Source of the DNA: ZC4RG30 sp049841155
GTDB taxonomy: Bacteria > Pseudomonadota > Gammaproteobacteria > Steroidobacterales > Steroidobacteraceae
Direction of reading: 5' to 3'
NCBI GenBank assembly: GCA_049841155.1
Contig: JASGHI010000003.1
Location: 744,001 to 808,000 of the forward strand
Length of the DNA: 64,000 bases
In this document: one piece after another, positions 55,183 to 64,000 of the stretch
How positions within the stretch are numbered: the stretch's first letter is position 1
Layout of the letters: every line of letters starts with the position of its first letter
Program-made: the position numbers and the translations under genes
The notes under the pieces: generated by a model
Told to the model about the DNA's origin: nothing
Seen by the model: the letters and a program-made list of their open reading frames with translations, nothing else
Database searches by the model: none

Positions 55183-55731
55183 ATGGCCCATCGCCACGAA
55201 CCCTTCGTCATCCAGCGCGAGGTGGAGGCCGTGATGGTCCCCTCAGGCCATGCCATCAAGCTGCAACCCGGTCTTGCAGGCTTCATCAGCCAGGCCCTGG
55301 GCGGCAGCTTCACACTGTACATCGAGGGCAATCTCTACCGCCTTGCCGGCACCGACGCGGACGCCATCGGCAAGGAGCCCGTGAATGCCCCCACCCTGCC
55401 GCCCGACGCCACGGCCGATGACGTGAAGCAGCTGGCCTGGGAACAGATGAAGACCTGTTACGACCCGGAGATCCCGATCAACATCGTGGACCTGGGTCTC
55501 ATCTACGAATGCGAGGTGCGCACCAACGATGACGGCACACACCGCATCGACGTGCAGATGACGCTCACCGCGCCCGGCTGCGGCATGGGCGACGTACTGG
55601 TCCAGGACGTGCGCGACAAGCTCGAGGCCATCCCCACCGTGCACGAGGCGCACGTGGAGCTGGTATTCGATCCACCGTGGCGGCGCGAGATGATGTCGCC
55701 GGCGGCGCAGCTGCAGACGGGGATGATGTGA
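55183..55731 (+). CDS. sufT: SufT Fe-S maturation protein (MIP18/DUF59)
   Basis: 182 residues. N-terminal SufT-specific region (1-75) with LQPGLAGFISQALGGSFTLY, then the DUF59 domain with CYDPEIPINIVDLGLIYECE and TLTAPGCGMGDVLVQDVRD, where the conserved Cys lies. SufT aids Fe-S protein maturation under high demand. Confidence 0.94.
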   Translation: MAHRHEPFVIQREVEAVMVPSGHAIKLQPGLAGFISQALGGSFTLYIEGNLYRLAGTDADAIGKEPVNAPTLPPDATADDVKQLAWEQMKTCYDPEIPINIVDLGLIYECEVRTNDDGTHRIDVQMTLTAPGCGMGDVLVQDVRDKLEAIPTVHEAHVELVFDPPWRREMMSPAAQLQTGMM

Positions 55732-56171
55732 CGGCTCCAGCCCGCACGGTGCTGCTGCTGCGCCATGCGCATGCGGAATGGCCGGGCTACACGGGCCGCG
55801 ACTTCGATCGCCCCCTGACAGCCAACGGCGAAAGCGATGCCGCTGCGGCCGCGCGCGCCATCCGCGCGGCCGGCCATCGGCCGACGCTGATCCTCGCCAG
55901 CCCCGCCCGTCGCACACGCCAGACCGCCGAGACCCTCGCCACGACACTGGGACTCTCGGGCACCTCGATCATGTATGTCGAAGCCCTGTACAACGCCTCC
56001 GAGGACGCGCTGGAGGAAGCCCTTCACAACCACGGCGCGCAGGCCGCCCATGTGGTGCTCGTCGCTCACAACCCTGGTATCTCCGCACTGGCCCGGCGCC
56101 TCTGCGGCAACAAGGCGCTGCCCGCACTCCAGCCCGGCGACTGGCTATGCGCAAGTCTTCCCGCCGACTGA
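55728..56171 (+). CDS. Histidine phosphatase family protein, SixA-like
   Basis: 147 residues from a GTG overlapping the sufT stop. Catalytic RHA motif in VLLLRHAHAEW, ILASPARRTRQTAE and second His in VVLVAHNPGISAL. Size and motifs match phosphohistidine phosphatase SixA; the substrate is uncertain. Last gene of the suf transcript by position. Confidence 0.88.
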   Translation: MTAPARTVLLLRHAHAEWPGYTGRDFDRPLTANGESDAAAAARAIRAAGHRPTLILASPARRTRQTAETLATTLGLSGTSIMYVEALYNASEDALEEALHNHGAQAAHVVLVAHNPGISALARRLCGNKALPALQPGDWLCASLPAD

Positions 56172-56340
56172 TTCCCGCGGACTCAAACATAGGTTAGCCG
56201 CTGTGACGGGCGCCTGGCGCCTGTCATCTACCTTTCCATGTTCGTCCGCCCGGGACCTCTGCGGACACGTACTTGTCAACCTACGCCGCCGCCAGATCGC
56301 GATTGGCGTTGCGGTATCCTCATACACCGTTGTGTTTCGC

Positions 56341-56900
56341 TCAGCTGTTCAGCGCAACCCATGAGGCGCGACTGTACGGCTCGGCCACCACCGCCTTGAT
56401 GTAATACGGCAGCGCTGCCTCCTCATCGCCGCTCTTGGAAATAGCGTCACCCAGATAGCGGTAAGCCGTCTCGACATTTGGATCGATATCGATGGCTTTC
56501 TGGAACCATTGCCTTGCCAGCTCGACATCTCCCTTCACGAAATACACGTCGCCTGCGAACAGATGAGCGCCATAGGAACGGGGGTTCGCTGCGGCCACTG
56601 CGAGATATCCTTTCAGCGCCTCATCATAGTTACCGCTCGAAAATGCTTTTTCCGCCGCCAACAACTCCTGCTGCTCGTGACTCGACTTCAGCGCCGAATC
56701 AGAGGACAGGTAGTCGAGCATCACACGCAGCAGATCACTGTCGTCACCGAGATCACGAGCCCGCTGGGCCTGCTCTCTGGCACGTACTACCAGGTTACTG
56801 CGCTCTGCGGATCCTGCTCGGCGAGACGCTCATACAAAGGCAGGGCCGAACAGGAAACCGGGCTCTGATACGCCTTTTCACGCGAGATTATGTCTCGTCC
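56341..56900 (-). pseudogene. TPR protein gene, frameshifted and truncated
   Basis: The 3' part (from about 56724 down) encodes two to three tetratricopeptide repeats, for example SSGNYDEALKGYLAVAAANP and LARQWFQKAIDIDPNVETAY, and stops at 56341. Upstream the same TPR pattern continues in this frame as NLVVRAREQAQRARDLGDD, then shifts to another frame reading ALPLYERLAEQDPQSAVTW before a stop. The 5' end runs into the pntB stop with no start codon or signal. At least one frameshift plus 5' loss is implied; a shorter protein from the ATG at 56724 (127 residues) could still be made. Confidence 0.6.
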
Positions 56901-58310
56901 CTAAAGCGCTTTGACGATTTCCTCGACCATCTTCTTGGCGTCCGCCAGCAGCATGATGGTCTGATCGAGGTAGAACACCTCGTTGTCCACGCCCGAATAA
57001 CCCACACCGCCCATCGAGCGCTTCACGAACAGCACCGTCTTGGCCTTCTGCACGTCGAACACCGGCATGCCGTAGATGGGCGAGGATCTGTCGGTGCGCG
57101 CCGCCGGGTTCACCACGTCATTGGCGCCGATCACGAACGCGACGTCGGTCTGGGCGAATTCGCCGTTGATGTCTTCGAGTTCGAACACTTCGTCATAGGG
57201 CACCGAGGCTTCGGCCAGCAGCACGTTCATGTGCCCCGGCATGCGGCCGGCCACGGGGTGGATGGCGTACTTCACGCGCACGCCATGCTCCTTGAGCTTG
57301 TCGGCCATCTCGCGCAGCACGTGCTGGGCCTGCGCCACGGCCATGCCGTAGCCCGGGATCACGATCACTTGTTGGGCTTCCTTGAGGATGAACGCCGCAT
57401 CCTCGGCCGAGCCACGCTTCCAGGGCCGGTCGGTCTTCGCGCCCGCTGCCGTATCCGCCGCGGCCGCACCGAACCCCCCGGCGATCACGCCGAGGAAACT
57501 GCGGTTCATCGCCCGGCACATGATGTAGGACAGGATGGCGCCCGAAGAGCCCACCAGCGCGCCGGTGATCACCATGGCCACATTGTGCAGCGTGAACCCC
57601 ATGGCGGCCGCAGCCCAGCCCGAATAGCTGTTGAGCATGGACACCACCACCGGCATGTCCGCGCCGCCGATGGGGATGATGAGCAGGAAGCCGATGACGA
57701 TGGACAGCACCGTGACCGTCCAGAACACCCAGGGGCTCTGGTCGAACACAAACCAGGCGATGAGCCCGAGGATGGCGGCGAGGATCAGCAGATTGAGCGC
57801 ATGTCGCGCCGGCAGCAGTATAGGCGCGCCGGAGAGATTGCCGTTGAGCTTGAGGAAGGCAATGATCGATCCGGAAAGCGTGATGGCGCCGATGGCCACA
57901 CCCAGCCCCATCTCGATGCGGCTGGCGGGCAGGATCAGGCCATCGCCACCGACGATGCCGAAGCCCACGGGCGCAAGGTATGCGGCCGCAGCCACCAGCA
58001 CGGCCGCGAGGCCCACCAGCGAGTGGAAGGCCGCAACCAGCTGCGGCATGGCCGTCATGGCGATGCGGCGCGCCACCAGGATGCCGACCAGGCCGCCGAT
58101 CACTACGGCGGCAAGAATCTCGGGCAGTGTGGCGAGGTCATGGATCGCAAGCGTAGTCACCACTGCGATCAACATGCCGGCCATGCCGAAGCGGTTGCCA
58201 CGCCGCGACGAAGCCGGCGACGACAGCCCCCTCAAGGCCAGGATGAACAGCACGCCGGCAGCCAGATAAGCCAGCATCGCCCAGGCCGGGACTGCGTGTG
58301 CGAGCGGCAT
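56901..58310 (-). CDS. pntB: NAD(P) transhydrogenase subunit beta
   Basis: 469 residues. About eight to nine membrane helices (1-280) followed by the NADP-binding domain dIII (about 295-469) with VIVIPGYGMAVAQAQHVLRE, AIHPVAGRMPGHMNVLLAEA and GANDVVNPAARTD. Proton-translocating transhydrogenase, makes NADPH from NADH. Start at 58310, 2 bases after the preceding subunit gene. Confidence 0.96.
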   Translation of the reverse strand: MPLAHAVPAWAMLAYLAAGVLFILALRGLSSPASSRRGNRFGMAGMLIAVVTTLAIHDLATLPEILAAVVIGGLVGILVARRIAMTAMPQLVAAFHSLVGLAAVLVAAAAYLAPVGFGIVGGDGLILPASRIEMGLGVAIGAITLSGSIIAFLKLNGNLSGAPILLPARHALNLLILAAILGLIAWFVFDQSPWVFWTVTVLSIVIGFLLIIPIGGADMPVVVSMLNSYSGWAAAAMGFTLHNVAMVITGALVGSSGAILSYIMCRAMNRSFLGVIAGGFGAAAADTAAGAKTDRPWKRGSAEDAAFILKEAQQVIVIPGYGMAVAQAQHVLREMADKLKEHGVRVKYAIHPVAGRMPGHMNVLLAEASVPYDEVFELEDINGEFAQTDVAFVIGANDVVNPAARTDRSSPIYGMPVFDVQKAKTVLFVKRSMGGVGYSGVDNEVFYLDQTIMLLADAKKMVEEIVKAL

Positions 58311-58312
58311 GT

Positions 58313-58588
58313 TCAGCGCGCCTTCTTCTTGTACATGGCCAGCATCCGCTCGGTCACCGCGAAGCCACCGAAGATGTTGACGCTGGCGAAAGCCACCGCC
58401 GCCAGCCCCAGCCACTTGCCCATGCCGCCTCCGGTGGCGGCGATCAGCGCGCCCACCACGATCACCGAGGAAATGGCATTGGTCACCGCCATCAGTGGCG
58501 TATGCAGCGCCGGGGTCACCGACCAGACCACGTAGTAGCCCACGAAGCAGGCCAGCACGAAGATGGAAAGGATGGAGAGGAAATCCAT
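58313..58588 (-). CDS. pntAB: NAD(P) transhydrogenase subunit alpha, membrane part
   Basis: 91 residues with three helices: FLSILSIFVLACFVGYYVVW, VTPALHTPLMAVTNAISSVIVVGALIAA (a family hallmark) and a third near VNIFGGFAVT. The separate alpha-2 subunit is the arrangement of Rhodospirillum-type enzymes. 11 bases after pntAA. Confidence 0.94.
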   Translation of the reverse strand: MDFLSILSIFVLACFVGYYVVWSVTPALHTPLMAVTNAISSVIVVGALIAATGGGMGKWLGLAAVAFASVNIFGGFAVTERMLAMYKKKAR

Positions 58589-58599
58589 GCCGGGCTCCT

Positions 58600-59730
58600 T
58601 CAGGATTTCAGCCGCGGATGCACCACCGCACCGCCGCGCGTCAGACGCACGGCCTGGACGATCTCGTCGTCGTCCGGCAGCGCGGGCGCGGAACGCTCGC
58701 GGTTCCAGAAGGCGGCGAGGAAGTTGTACAGGTTGCGGGCATAAAGCGCCGAGGACTCGGCGGCCAGGTGCGAGGGCATGTTGCGGTAGCCGATGATCGT
58801 CACGCCATGGCGCACCACGGCCTCGTCGGGCTGCGACCCCTCGACATTGCCGCCCTGGGCCACTGCAAGGTCGAAGAGCACGCTGCCGGGCTTCATCGTC
58901 GCCAGCTGCGCATCACTTACCAGCCGCGGTGCCGGCCGCCCGGGAATCAGCGCAGTGGTGATCACGATGTCCTGCTTGGCGATGTGCGCGGACACCAGTT
59001 CGGCCTGCGCGGCCTTGTATTCGTCGGACATCTCGCTGGCATAGCCGCCCGTGCCCTCACCCGAGATGCCCGCCACCTTCTCGACGAAGATGGCCTTGGC
59101 GCCCAGCGACTCGATCTGCTCGCGCGTGGCCGCGCGCACATCGGTGGCCGACACCTGCGCGCCGAGCCGGCGCGCCGTGGCAATCGCCTGCAGTCCCGCC
59201 ACGCCCACGCCCATCACGAACACCCGCGCTGCGGGCACCGTGCCGGCCGCGGTCATCATCATGGGGAAAACGCGCCCGTAGGCCGCGGCTGCATCGATCA
59301 CGGCCTTGTAGCCGGCCAGGTTCGACTGCGAGGACAGCACGTCCATGGACTGCGCCCGGGTGATGCGCGGAATCCACTCCATCGCCAGCGCCTCGATGCC
59401 GGAGGCCGCATAACCGGCGATGCGTTCCGGTGCACCTGCGGGATCAAGAATGCCGATCAGCAGGCCGCCAGAGGCCATGCCCTGCAGCTGCTCCGGCTCC
59501 GGTGCCTGTACCGCCAGCACGATGTCCGCGCCCTGGGCCGCCGTGCCGGCAGGCGCGATCGTTGCCCCTGCGGCGGCGAAGGCCTCATCGGCGATCGAGG
59601 CCGAAAGCCCCGCGCCGGTTTCCACCGTTATTCCGGCGCCCAGCGCCGCCAGCTTGCGCACCGTCTCCGGCGTCGCCGCCACGCGCCGCTCGCCCCCTGT
59701 TCTTTCCCCGAGTACGGTGATCCGCGTCAT
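58600..59730 (-). CDS. pntAA: NAD(P) transhydrogenase subunit alpha, NAD-binding part
   Basis: 376 residues, alanine dehydrogenase/PNT family. N-terminal GERTGGERRVAATPETVRKL, NAD site VMGVGVAGLQAIATARRLGA near residue 170 and the flexible loop region GGYASEMSDEYKAAQ. Soluble NAD(H)-binding dI domain. Together with the two following genes it makes a complete enzyme. Confidence 0.95.
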   Translation of the reverse strand: MTRITVLGERTGGERRVAATPETVRKLAALGAGITVETGAGLSASIADEAFAAAGATIAPAGTAAQGADIVLAVQAPEPEQLQGMASGGLLIGILDPAGAPERIAGYAASGIEALAMEWIPRITRAQSMDVLSSQSNLAGYKAVIDAAAAYGRVFPMMMTAAGTVPAARVFVMGVGVAGLQAIATARRLGAQVSATDVRAATREQIESLGAKAIFVEKVAGISGEGTGGYASEMSDEYKAAQAELVSAHIAKQDIVITTALIPGRPAPRLVSDAQLATMKPGSVLFDLAVAQGGNVEGSQPDEAVVRHGVTIIGYRNMPSHLAAESSALYARNLYNFLAAFWNRERSAPALPDDDEIVQAVRLTRGGAVVHPRLKS

Positions 59731-59778
59731 GGGCCATTTGTACCGCAGCGCAGCGCCGGCGTCACGCGCAACGCGAGG

Positions 59779-60558
59779 TCACCCCGCCGCTTCGATACGC
59801 AGCGCCTCGGTCCGCTCGCCGCCGAGATAGCGCCGCACGGCCAGGTGCACCAGGTACAGCGCCGGGATCATCGCGACTGCCGCCAGCATCTTGTAGACAT
59901 AGTTCACCATGCCCACGGCCAGGAACTGCGGCACGGGCCACTTCTGCGGCCCGAGCACGAAGGCGATGTAGAGCACGATGAAGCTGTCGAACAGTTGCGA
60001 AACCGCTGTGGAGCCGGTTGCGCGCAGCCACAGCCAGCGCTCCCCCGTGGCGCGGCGGATGCGCTGGAAGACCATCACGTCGATGAGCTGGCTGACCAGA
60101 AAAGCGGTGATGGACCCCATGATGGTCCACATTCCCTGGCCGAAGATCAGCTCGTAGGCCCGCTGGATGTCGGGTACGCCAAGCTGGGCGTTGGCTTCGA
60201 CCCAGAATGGCGCCGGCGCCAGCGAGATCGCAAGGTACGCGGCGATGAAGGCCCAGGCGATGAAGACCACCGCCAGCCACGACACCAGCCGCACACCACG
60301 CCGTCCGAAATACTCATTGATCATGTCCGTCAGGACGAACACCACGGGCCAGTAGACGACACCGGCGGTGAAATTGAGGGTGCCGCTGATGCCGAGCAGG
60401 CTCCAGGTGAACTCGCCGGTACCCAGCGTGCGCTCCAGCGAGAAGATCTTCACGCCGACGAACTCGGCCAGCAGCGCATCGGCGATGAAGAAACCGGCCA
60501 GCGCGACGAACAGGCGGGTGGCGCGGTCGTCGGCCAGATGTGCGCTTCGCGGCGTCAC
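59779..60558 (-). CDS. yhhQ: Queuosine precursor transporter YhhQ
   Basis: 259 residues, six to seven helices. VUT family signatures: FFIADALLAEFVGVKIFSL, VVYWPVVFVLTDMINEYFGR and GSITAFLVSQLIDVMVFQRI. Imports queuine precursors (preQ0/preQ1). C-terminal Arg-rich tail. Confidence 0.93.
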   Translation of the reverse strand: MTPRSAHLADDRATRLFVALAGFFIADALLAEFVGVKIFSLERTLGTGEFTWSLLGISGTLNFTAGVVYWPVVFVLTDMINEYFGRRGVRLVSWLAVVFIAWAFIAAYLAISLAPAPFWVEANAQLGVPDIQRAYELIFGQGMWTIMGSITAFLVSQLIDVMVFQRIRRATGERWLWLRATGSTAVSQLFDSFIVLYIAFVLGPQKWPVPQFLAVGMVNYVYKMLAAVAMIPALYLVHLAVRRYLGGERTEALRIEAAG

Positions 60559-60573
60559 GTCCCGCCCCTCAGG

Positions 60574-62400
60574 CTACTGGGCGCGGCAGAAGCAGTAGGC
60601 GAGAGCGCCGCGGGAATCGAGGAGCCGCCGCAGCCGCTGCAGCTCTGCCACCGGACGTTCCGGCAATCCGGCCAGGGATTCCAGAGGCGAATGCAGGGCA
60701 GAAAGCGTGGGGCCGAGAATGCGCCCGCTCAGGCGTGCGGCACCCACACGCAGCCGCAGCGCCAGCTGCTCGGCCCATGACAGGTCCTGCTCCACGCGCT
60801 GCACGTCATAGCCTTCCGGCAGGTTCGCCAGCTGCGCAGCTTCGCGGACGGCGTCTGCGTAGGTGCCCAGCGAATCCACCAGCTTGTTCTCCAGCGCATC
60901 GGTGCCGATCCACACCCTGCCCTGTGCCACCTGGTGCACCTCGTCGCGCGTGCTGCCGCGCCCCTGGGCCACGTGATCAAGAAACTGCTCGTAGCCGCGC
61001 TCGATGGTGAGCTGCACATAGTCGCGCAGCATGGGATCCATGGGCCGGTCCACACGCAGCTTGCCCGACAGCGCCGTGGTGCCGACGCCATCGACGGTGA
61101 CGCCCAGCTTGCCCAGCGTGCGGTCGACCACCGGCAGCGCGGCGAAAATGCCGATCGAACCAGTGATCGTCATGGGGTGGGCGATGATGCGGTCGGCCGG
61201 AGCCGCGATGTAGTAACCGCCCGATGCCGCGACGTCCCCCATGGAAACCACCACGGGCTTGCCCGCCTCCTTCAGCGCCTTGACCTCGCGGTAGATCTGT
61301 TCGGAGGCAAAGACGCTGCCGCCGGGGCTGTCCACGCGCAGCACGACCGCGGCTATGTTTTCATTGTCGCGCGCACGGCGCAGCAATTCGCCCGTGGTCA
61401 CACCGCCGACGGTGCCCGGCGGCTGCTCGCCATCAAGGATCTCGCCGCTGGCCACCACCACGCCGACGCGGCGCGAGCCCTTGCCATGCAGACCTTCTTC
61501 GGCGTGACGTACGCGCAGATAGTCCGCGAACTCCACTGCGGGAAACTCGGCCGCCTGCTCCTCCTCGCCCATCAGCTCGGCGACATGCGCATTGAACTCG
61601 CTCTCGCTGGTCAGATCGGTGATGAGGCCCGCCGCCTTTGCCACTTCCGCGGTGTCGCCACGGTGCTGGCGCAGCGCCTCGATGTAACCGTTGGCGTAGT
61701 CGTCGATGGCCTGCGGATCGAGGCCGCGCGCGGCCGCCACCGCCTGCCGGTAACCGCCCCAGAGGGCATCGAGATAGGCCTGGCTCTCGGCGCGGTCCTC
61801 GGGCGACATGTCCTTGCGGACCAGGTCCTCGGCTGCCGATTTCCAGGCGCCCACGCGGAACAGGTGCACGTCCACGGCCAGCTTGTCCAGCAGGCCCTTG
61901 TAGTACATGCGGTAGCGCTCATACCCCTCGAGCAGCACCTCGCCCATCGGATCCATGTGGATTTCGTCGGCCTGGGCCGCGAGGTAGTAGCGTGCCTGCG
62001 TATAGGACGTGGCGCGCGCGATGACCTGCTTGCCGGTGGCGCGGAATTCCTGCAGCGCCGCGGCTATCTCCGCCAGCGTGGGCTGGCCGGCGCCATCGAG
62101 GTAGTCCAGGTCCAGGACCAGCAGCCGCACGCGCCGGTCATTGGCTGCATAGCGGATGGTTTCGGTGAGATCCCAGAGCAGGGTCTGGCTCTGGCCTTCG
62201 CCACGGGCCTCGTCGAAGGCGCGGCGGATGGGATCACCATCCAGCTGCTCGACAATCGTGCCGCGCGGCTGCACCAGCAGCGCGGTCTTGCCGGGGACAT
62301 AGGGCACATTGCCGCGCAGCGCCCCGACGATGAAACCGAATATGAGCAGCAGCAGGACGAGGTGGAGGATGCGGCGCAGCCCGTCAAGGCCGCGCCACAC
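60574..62400 (-). CDS. sppA: Signal peptide peptidase SppA, 67K type
   Basis: 608 residues, the long double-domain form. One N-terminal membrane anchor (ILHLVLLLLIFGFIVGAL), an inactive-type S49 repeat with the conserved Lys near VDVHLFRVGAWKSAAEDL, and the catalytic repeat with the Ser in GDVAASGGYYIAAPADRIIA. Degrades cleaved signal peptides at the periplasmic face of the inner membrane. The C-terminus is short of motifs. Confidence 0.94.
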   Translation of the reverse strand: MWRGLDGLRRILHLVLLLLIFGFIVGALRGNVPYVPGKTALLVQPRGTIVEQLDGDPIRRAFDEARGEGQSQTLLWDLTETIRYAANDRRVRLLVLDLDYLDGAGQPTLAEIAAALQEFRATGKQVIARATSYTQARYYLAAQADEIHMDPMGEVLLEGYERYRMYYKGLLDKLAVDVHLFRVGAWKSAAEDLVRKDMSPEDRAESQAYLDALWGGYRQAVAAARGLDPQAIDDYANGYIEALRQHRGDTAEVAKAAGLITDLTSESEFNAHVAELMGEEEQAAEFPAVEFADYLRVRHAEEGLHGKGSRRVGVVVASGEILDGEQPPGTVGGVTTGELLRRARDNENIAAVVLRVDSPGGSVFASEQIYREVKALKEAGKPVVVSMGDVAASGGYYIAAPADRIIAHPMTITGSIGIFAALPVVDRTLGKLGVTVDGVGTTALSGKLRVDRPMDPMLRDYVQLTIERGYEQFLDHVAQGRGSTRDEVHQVAQGRVWIGTDALENKLVDSLGTYADAVREAAQLANLPEGYDVQRVEQDLSWAEQLALRLRVGAARLSGRILGPTLSALHSPLESLAGLPERPVAELQRLRRLLDSRGALAYCFCRAQ

Positions 62401-62434
62401 GCCCCTGAAGAATCGTCCTGCCGTACTCAGAAAC

Positions 62435-62779
62435 TCAGACCTTCTCTTCGATGCGGGCAGCCTTGCCGGACAGGTCGCGCAGGTAGTAGAGCTTGGCGCG
62501 GCGCACGTTGCCGCGGCGCTTCACGACGATGTCCTGGATGCTCGGGCTGTGCAGCTGGAACACGCGCTCGACGCCCTCGCCGTGGCTGATCTTGCGCACG
62601 GTGACCGAGGAGTTGAAACCGCGGTTGCTGCGCGCGATCACGACGCCTTCGTAGGCCTGCACGCGCTCGCGGTCGCCTTCCTTCACCTTCACGTTCACGA
62701 CGATGGTGTCGCCCGGCTTGAACTCGGGGACCTTGCGCGTGGCGCGTTCGGCTTCGATCTGCTGGATGATGTGGTTCAT
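62435..62779 (-). CDS. rplS: Ribosomal protein bL19
   Basis: 114 residues: opening MNHIIQQIEAERATRKVPEF, FKPGDTIVVNVKVKEGDRER, VVIARSNRGFNSSVTVRKIS and GNVRRAKLYYLRDLSGKAAR. Start overlaps the trmD stop (ATGA). Confidence 0.98.
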   Translation of the reverse strand: MNHIIQQIEAERATRKVPEFKPGDTIVVNVKVKEGDRERVQAYEGVVIARSNRGFNSSVTVRKISHGEGVERVFQLHSPSIQDIVVKRRGNVRRAKLYYLRDLSGKAARIEEKV

Positions 62780-63522
62780 GACTGTGTCTGCCTTTCCTGC
62801 AAGAACTCGTTCAACAATTGCGTCTCTTCATCGCTCCCGGTGCGCGACAGGAACAGGTCCGGCCGCCGCAGCCAGGTCCGGCCCAGCGCCTGTTTCAGGC
62901 GCCAGCGCCGGATGTGCTCGTGGTTGCCGCCCAGCAGCACCTCGGGCACCTTCAAACCTTCGTACTCCTCCGGCCGGGTGTAGTGCGGCCAATCCAGAAG
63001 ACCGGTCGCGAACGACTCCTCGACCGAAGAGCGCGCATCGTTCAGCGCGCCCTCCTTCAACCTCGCCAGCGCATCGATCACCACCAGCGCCGGCAGTTCG
63101 CCGCCGGAGAGCACGTAGTCTCCCACGGACAGCTCCGCATCCACCGACGTCGCGATCACGCGCTCGTCGATGCCCTCGTACCGGCCGGCCACCAGCACCA
63201 GCCCCGGCAGCTCCGAGAGCTGCTGCGCCCGCGCCTGCGTGAAGCGCTCGCCCTGCGCCGAGAGGTAGATCCGGGGACTGCCCGGGGCCACTCTCGCCGC
63301 CGCCGCACCGATGGCCGCCACCAGCGGCTCCGGCTTCATCACCATCCCCGGGCCGCCGCCATAAGGCCGGTCGTCCACGGTGCGGTGCGGATCGCCCGTG
63401 TGGTCGCGCGGATCCTCCGTGCCCACTTCGAACAACCCGCGCTTCTGCGCCCGCCCGACGATGCCGTGGGCCAGCGCCTCACGGATCATCTGCGGAAACA
63501 GCGTGACGACCTCGATCCTCAC
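62776..63522 (-). CDS. trmD: tRNA (guanine37-N1)-methyltransferase TrmD
   Basis: 248 residues from the GTG at 63522, giving the standard MRIEVVTLFPQM opening. SPOUT trefoil-knot enzyme: RPYGGGPGMVMKPEPLVAAI, GRYEGIDERVI and ELSVGDYVLSGGELPALVVI, with the catalytic Asp in the DWPHYTRPEEY block. Methylates G37 to prevent frameshifting. 10 bases after rimM. Confidence 0.97.
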   Translation of the reverse strand: MRIEVVTLFPQMIREALAHGIVGRAQKRGLFEVGTEDPRDHTGDPHRTVDDRPYGGGPGMVMKPEPLVAAIGAAAARVAPGSPRIYLSAQGERFTQARAQQLSELPGLVLVAGRYEGIDERVIATSVDAELSVGDYVLSGGELPALVVIDALARLKEGALNDARSSVEESFATGLLDWPHYTRPEEYEGLKVPEVLLGGNHEHIRRWRLKQALGRTWLRRPDLFLSRTGSDEETQLLNEFLQERQTQS

Positions 63523-63532
63523 AGCCGGCTCA

Positions 63533-64000
63533 CTACAGCTCCGACGGCCAGTCGACCACCAGCCGGCCGGCCACCACATCCACCTGCTTCAGGTGCGGCG
63601 GACCCGCGGGCACCCAGTGCTCGCGCGAACCCTTCGCCCCTTCGCTTATCACCATCACCGACCCCGTGGGCAGGTCGACGAAATAATCCAGTTTCCCGAG
63701 CCGCTCGCCTTCGAGGTTCCACACTTCGAAGCCGAGCAGGTCGTCGCGATAGTGCTCCCGCTCTCCCAGCGGCGGCAGCTGCTCGCGCGGCACCTGCACC
63801 CACCAGCCCCGCAGCACCTCGGCCGCATTGCGATCGTCGATGCCCTCGAGCTTTATCCGCAGCCGGTCACCATGCCAGGCCGCGTGCTCGATCCGGACCG
63901 TCCGGGGCTCACCCCGGGGCGGCACGAGCCGCCAGGGCTCGTAGTCCAGCACTGCCTCCGGCGGATCCGTGAACGAACGCACCGTGAGTTCGCCGCGGAT
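63533..64000 (-). CDS. rimM: Ribosome maturation factor RimM, 5' truncated by the window edge
   Basis: About 155 C-terminal codons; the frame runs off the end (IRGELTVRSFTDPPE at the edge belongs to the N-terminal domain). The PRC-barrel part shows HYRDDLLGFEVWN, VDLPTGSVMVI and KQVDVVAGRLVVDWPSEL. 30S assembly factor; the order rimM-trmD-rplS is conserved, and rpsP would be expected just outside. Confidence 0.95.
   Translation of the reverse strand: MRGELTVRSFTDPPEAVLDYEPWRLVPPRGEPRTVRIEHAAWHGDRLRIKLEGIDDRNAAEVLRGWWVQVPREQLPPLGEREHYRDDLLGFEVWNLEGERLGKLDYFVDLPTGSVMVISEGAKGSREHWVPAGPPHLKQVDVVAGRLVVDWPSEL

Noticed and set aside
56205..56225. Hairpin after the SixA-like gene
   Set aside because: Nine-base arms with one mismatch but no T-run; not enough for a terminator call.
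56478..60780. Two very long plus-strand frames (685 and 761 codons) opposite the transhydrogenase genes
   Set aside because: Mirror frames of strongly coding minus-strand genes; translations are low-complexity and match no family.

Overview
The window is 64 kb of GC-rich DNA from a free-living Gammaproteobacterium. The gene orders orn/rsgA, dnaX-ybaB-recR with the small SRP RNA just upstream, dapA next to gcvR-bcp, mlaFEDCB with a convergent mlaA, sufBCDSUT behind an Rrf2-type regulator, and rimM-trmD-rplS are all gammaproteobacterial. The SufU-type (not SufE) suf operon, the DUF6502/DUF5666 pair and several large TonB-dependent receptors fit the Xanthomonadales/Nevskiales/Steroidobacter side of the class. 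That placement is inference; no 16S rRNA gene is present.

Layout. 1-6.5 kb: housekeeping (end of prc, orn operon, rsgA, recR-ybaB-dnaX, 4.5S RNA). 6.7-16.5 kb: an iron-acquisition block with two Fiu-like siderophore receptors, a Sel1 protein, a PKHD-type Fe(II)/2-oxoglutarate hydroxylase, a secreted DsrE-like protein and a PepSY membrane protein. A good Fur box precedes the second receptor and a strong terminator separates it from the hydroxylase. An acid phosphatase and an AI-2E family permease lie inside this block. 16.8-19.2 kb: the DUF6502/DUF5666 pair. 19.3-33.7 kb: an accessory catabolic island. A tight 12-gene minus-strand operon (20.2-29.0 kb) is read divergently from an IclR regulator. 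It encodes two 3-hydroxyanthranilate-dioxygenase-like proteins (one has lost its metal ligands), a Rieske protein, an ABC importer, a ferredoxin reductase, two ferredoxins, two dienelactone hydrolases and an M24-fold protein without metal ligands. RidA, a dead class II aldolase, a TonB receptor and a secreted metallo-beta-lactamase-fold hydrolase flank it. I read the island as an uncharacterised uptake and ring-cleavage pathway, perhaps for an amino- or hydroxy-aromatic acid.

33.7-39.9 kb: the wreck of an integrative element beside tRNA-Ser(GGA). It holds a broken tyrosine integrase fused by deletion to a truncated relaxase, remnants of ParB, DUF736 and VapC, and short repeats at both ends. 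Two intact-looking cargo genes survive: a TetX-like flavin monooxygenase and a large secreted modular protein.

40-64 kb: core genes again. These are dapA and a short lipoprotein, gcvR, bcp, phoH-like, bepA, the mla lipid-transport system, the suf Fe-S assembly operon with a palindromic operator on its promoter, a frameshifted TPR gene, the three-subunit transhydrogenase, yhhQ, sppA, and rplS-trmD-rimM running off the end. Besides the SRP RNA and one tRNA, no RNA genes, CRISPR arrays or intact insertion sequences were seen.
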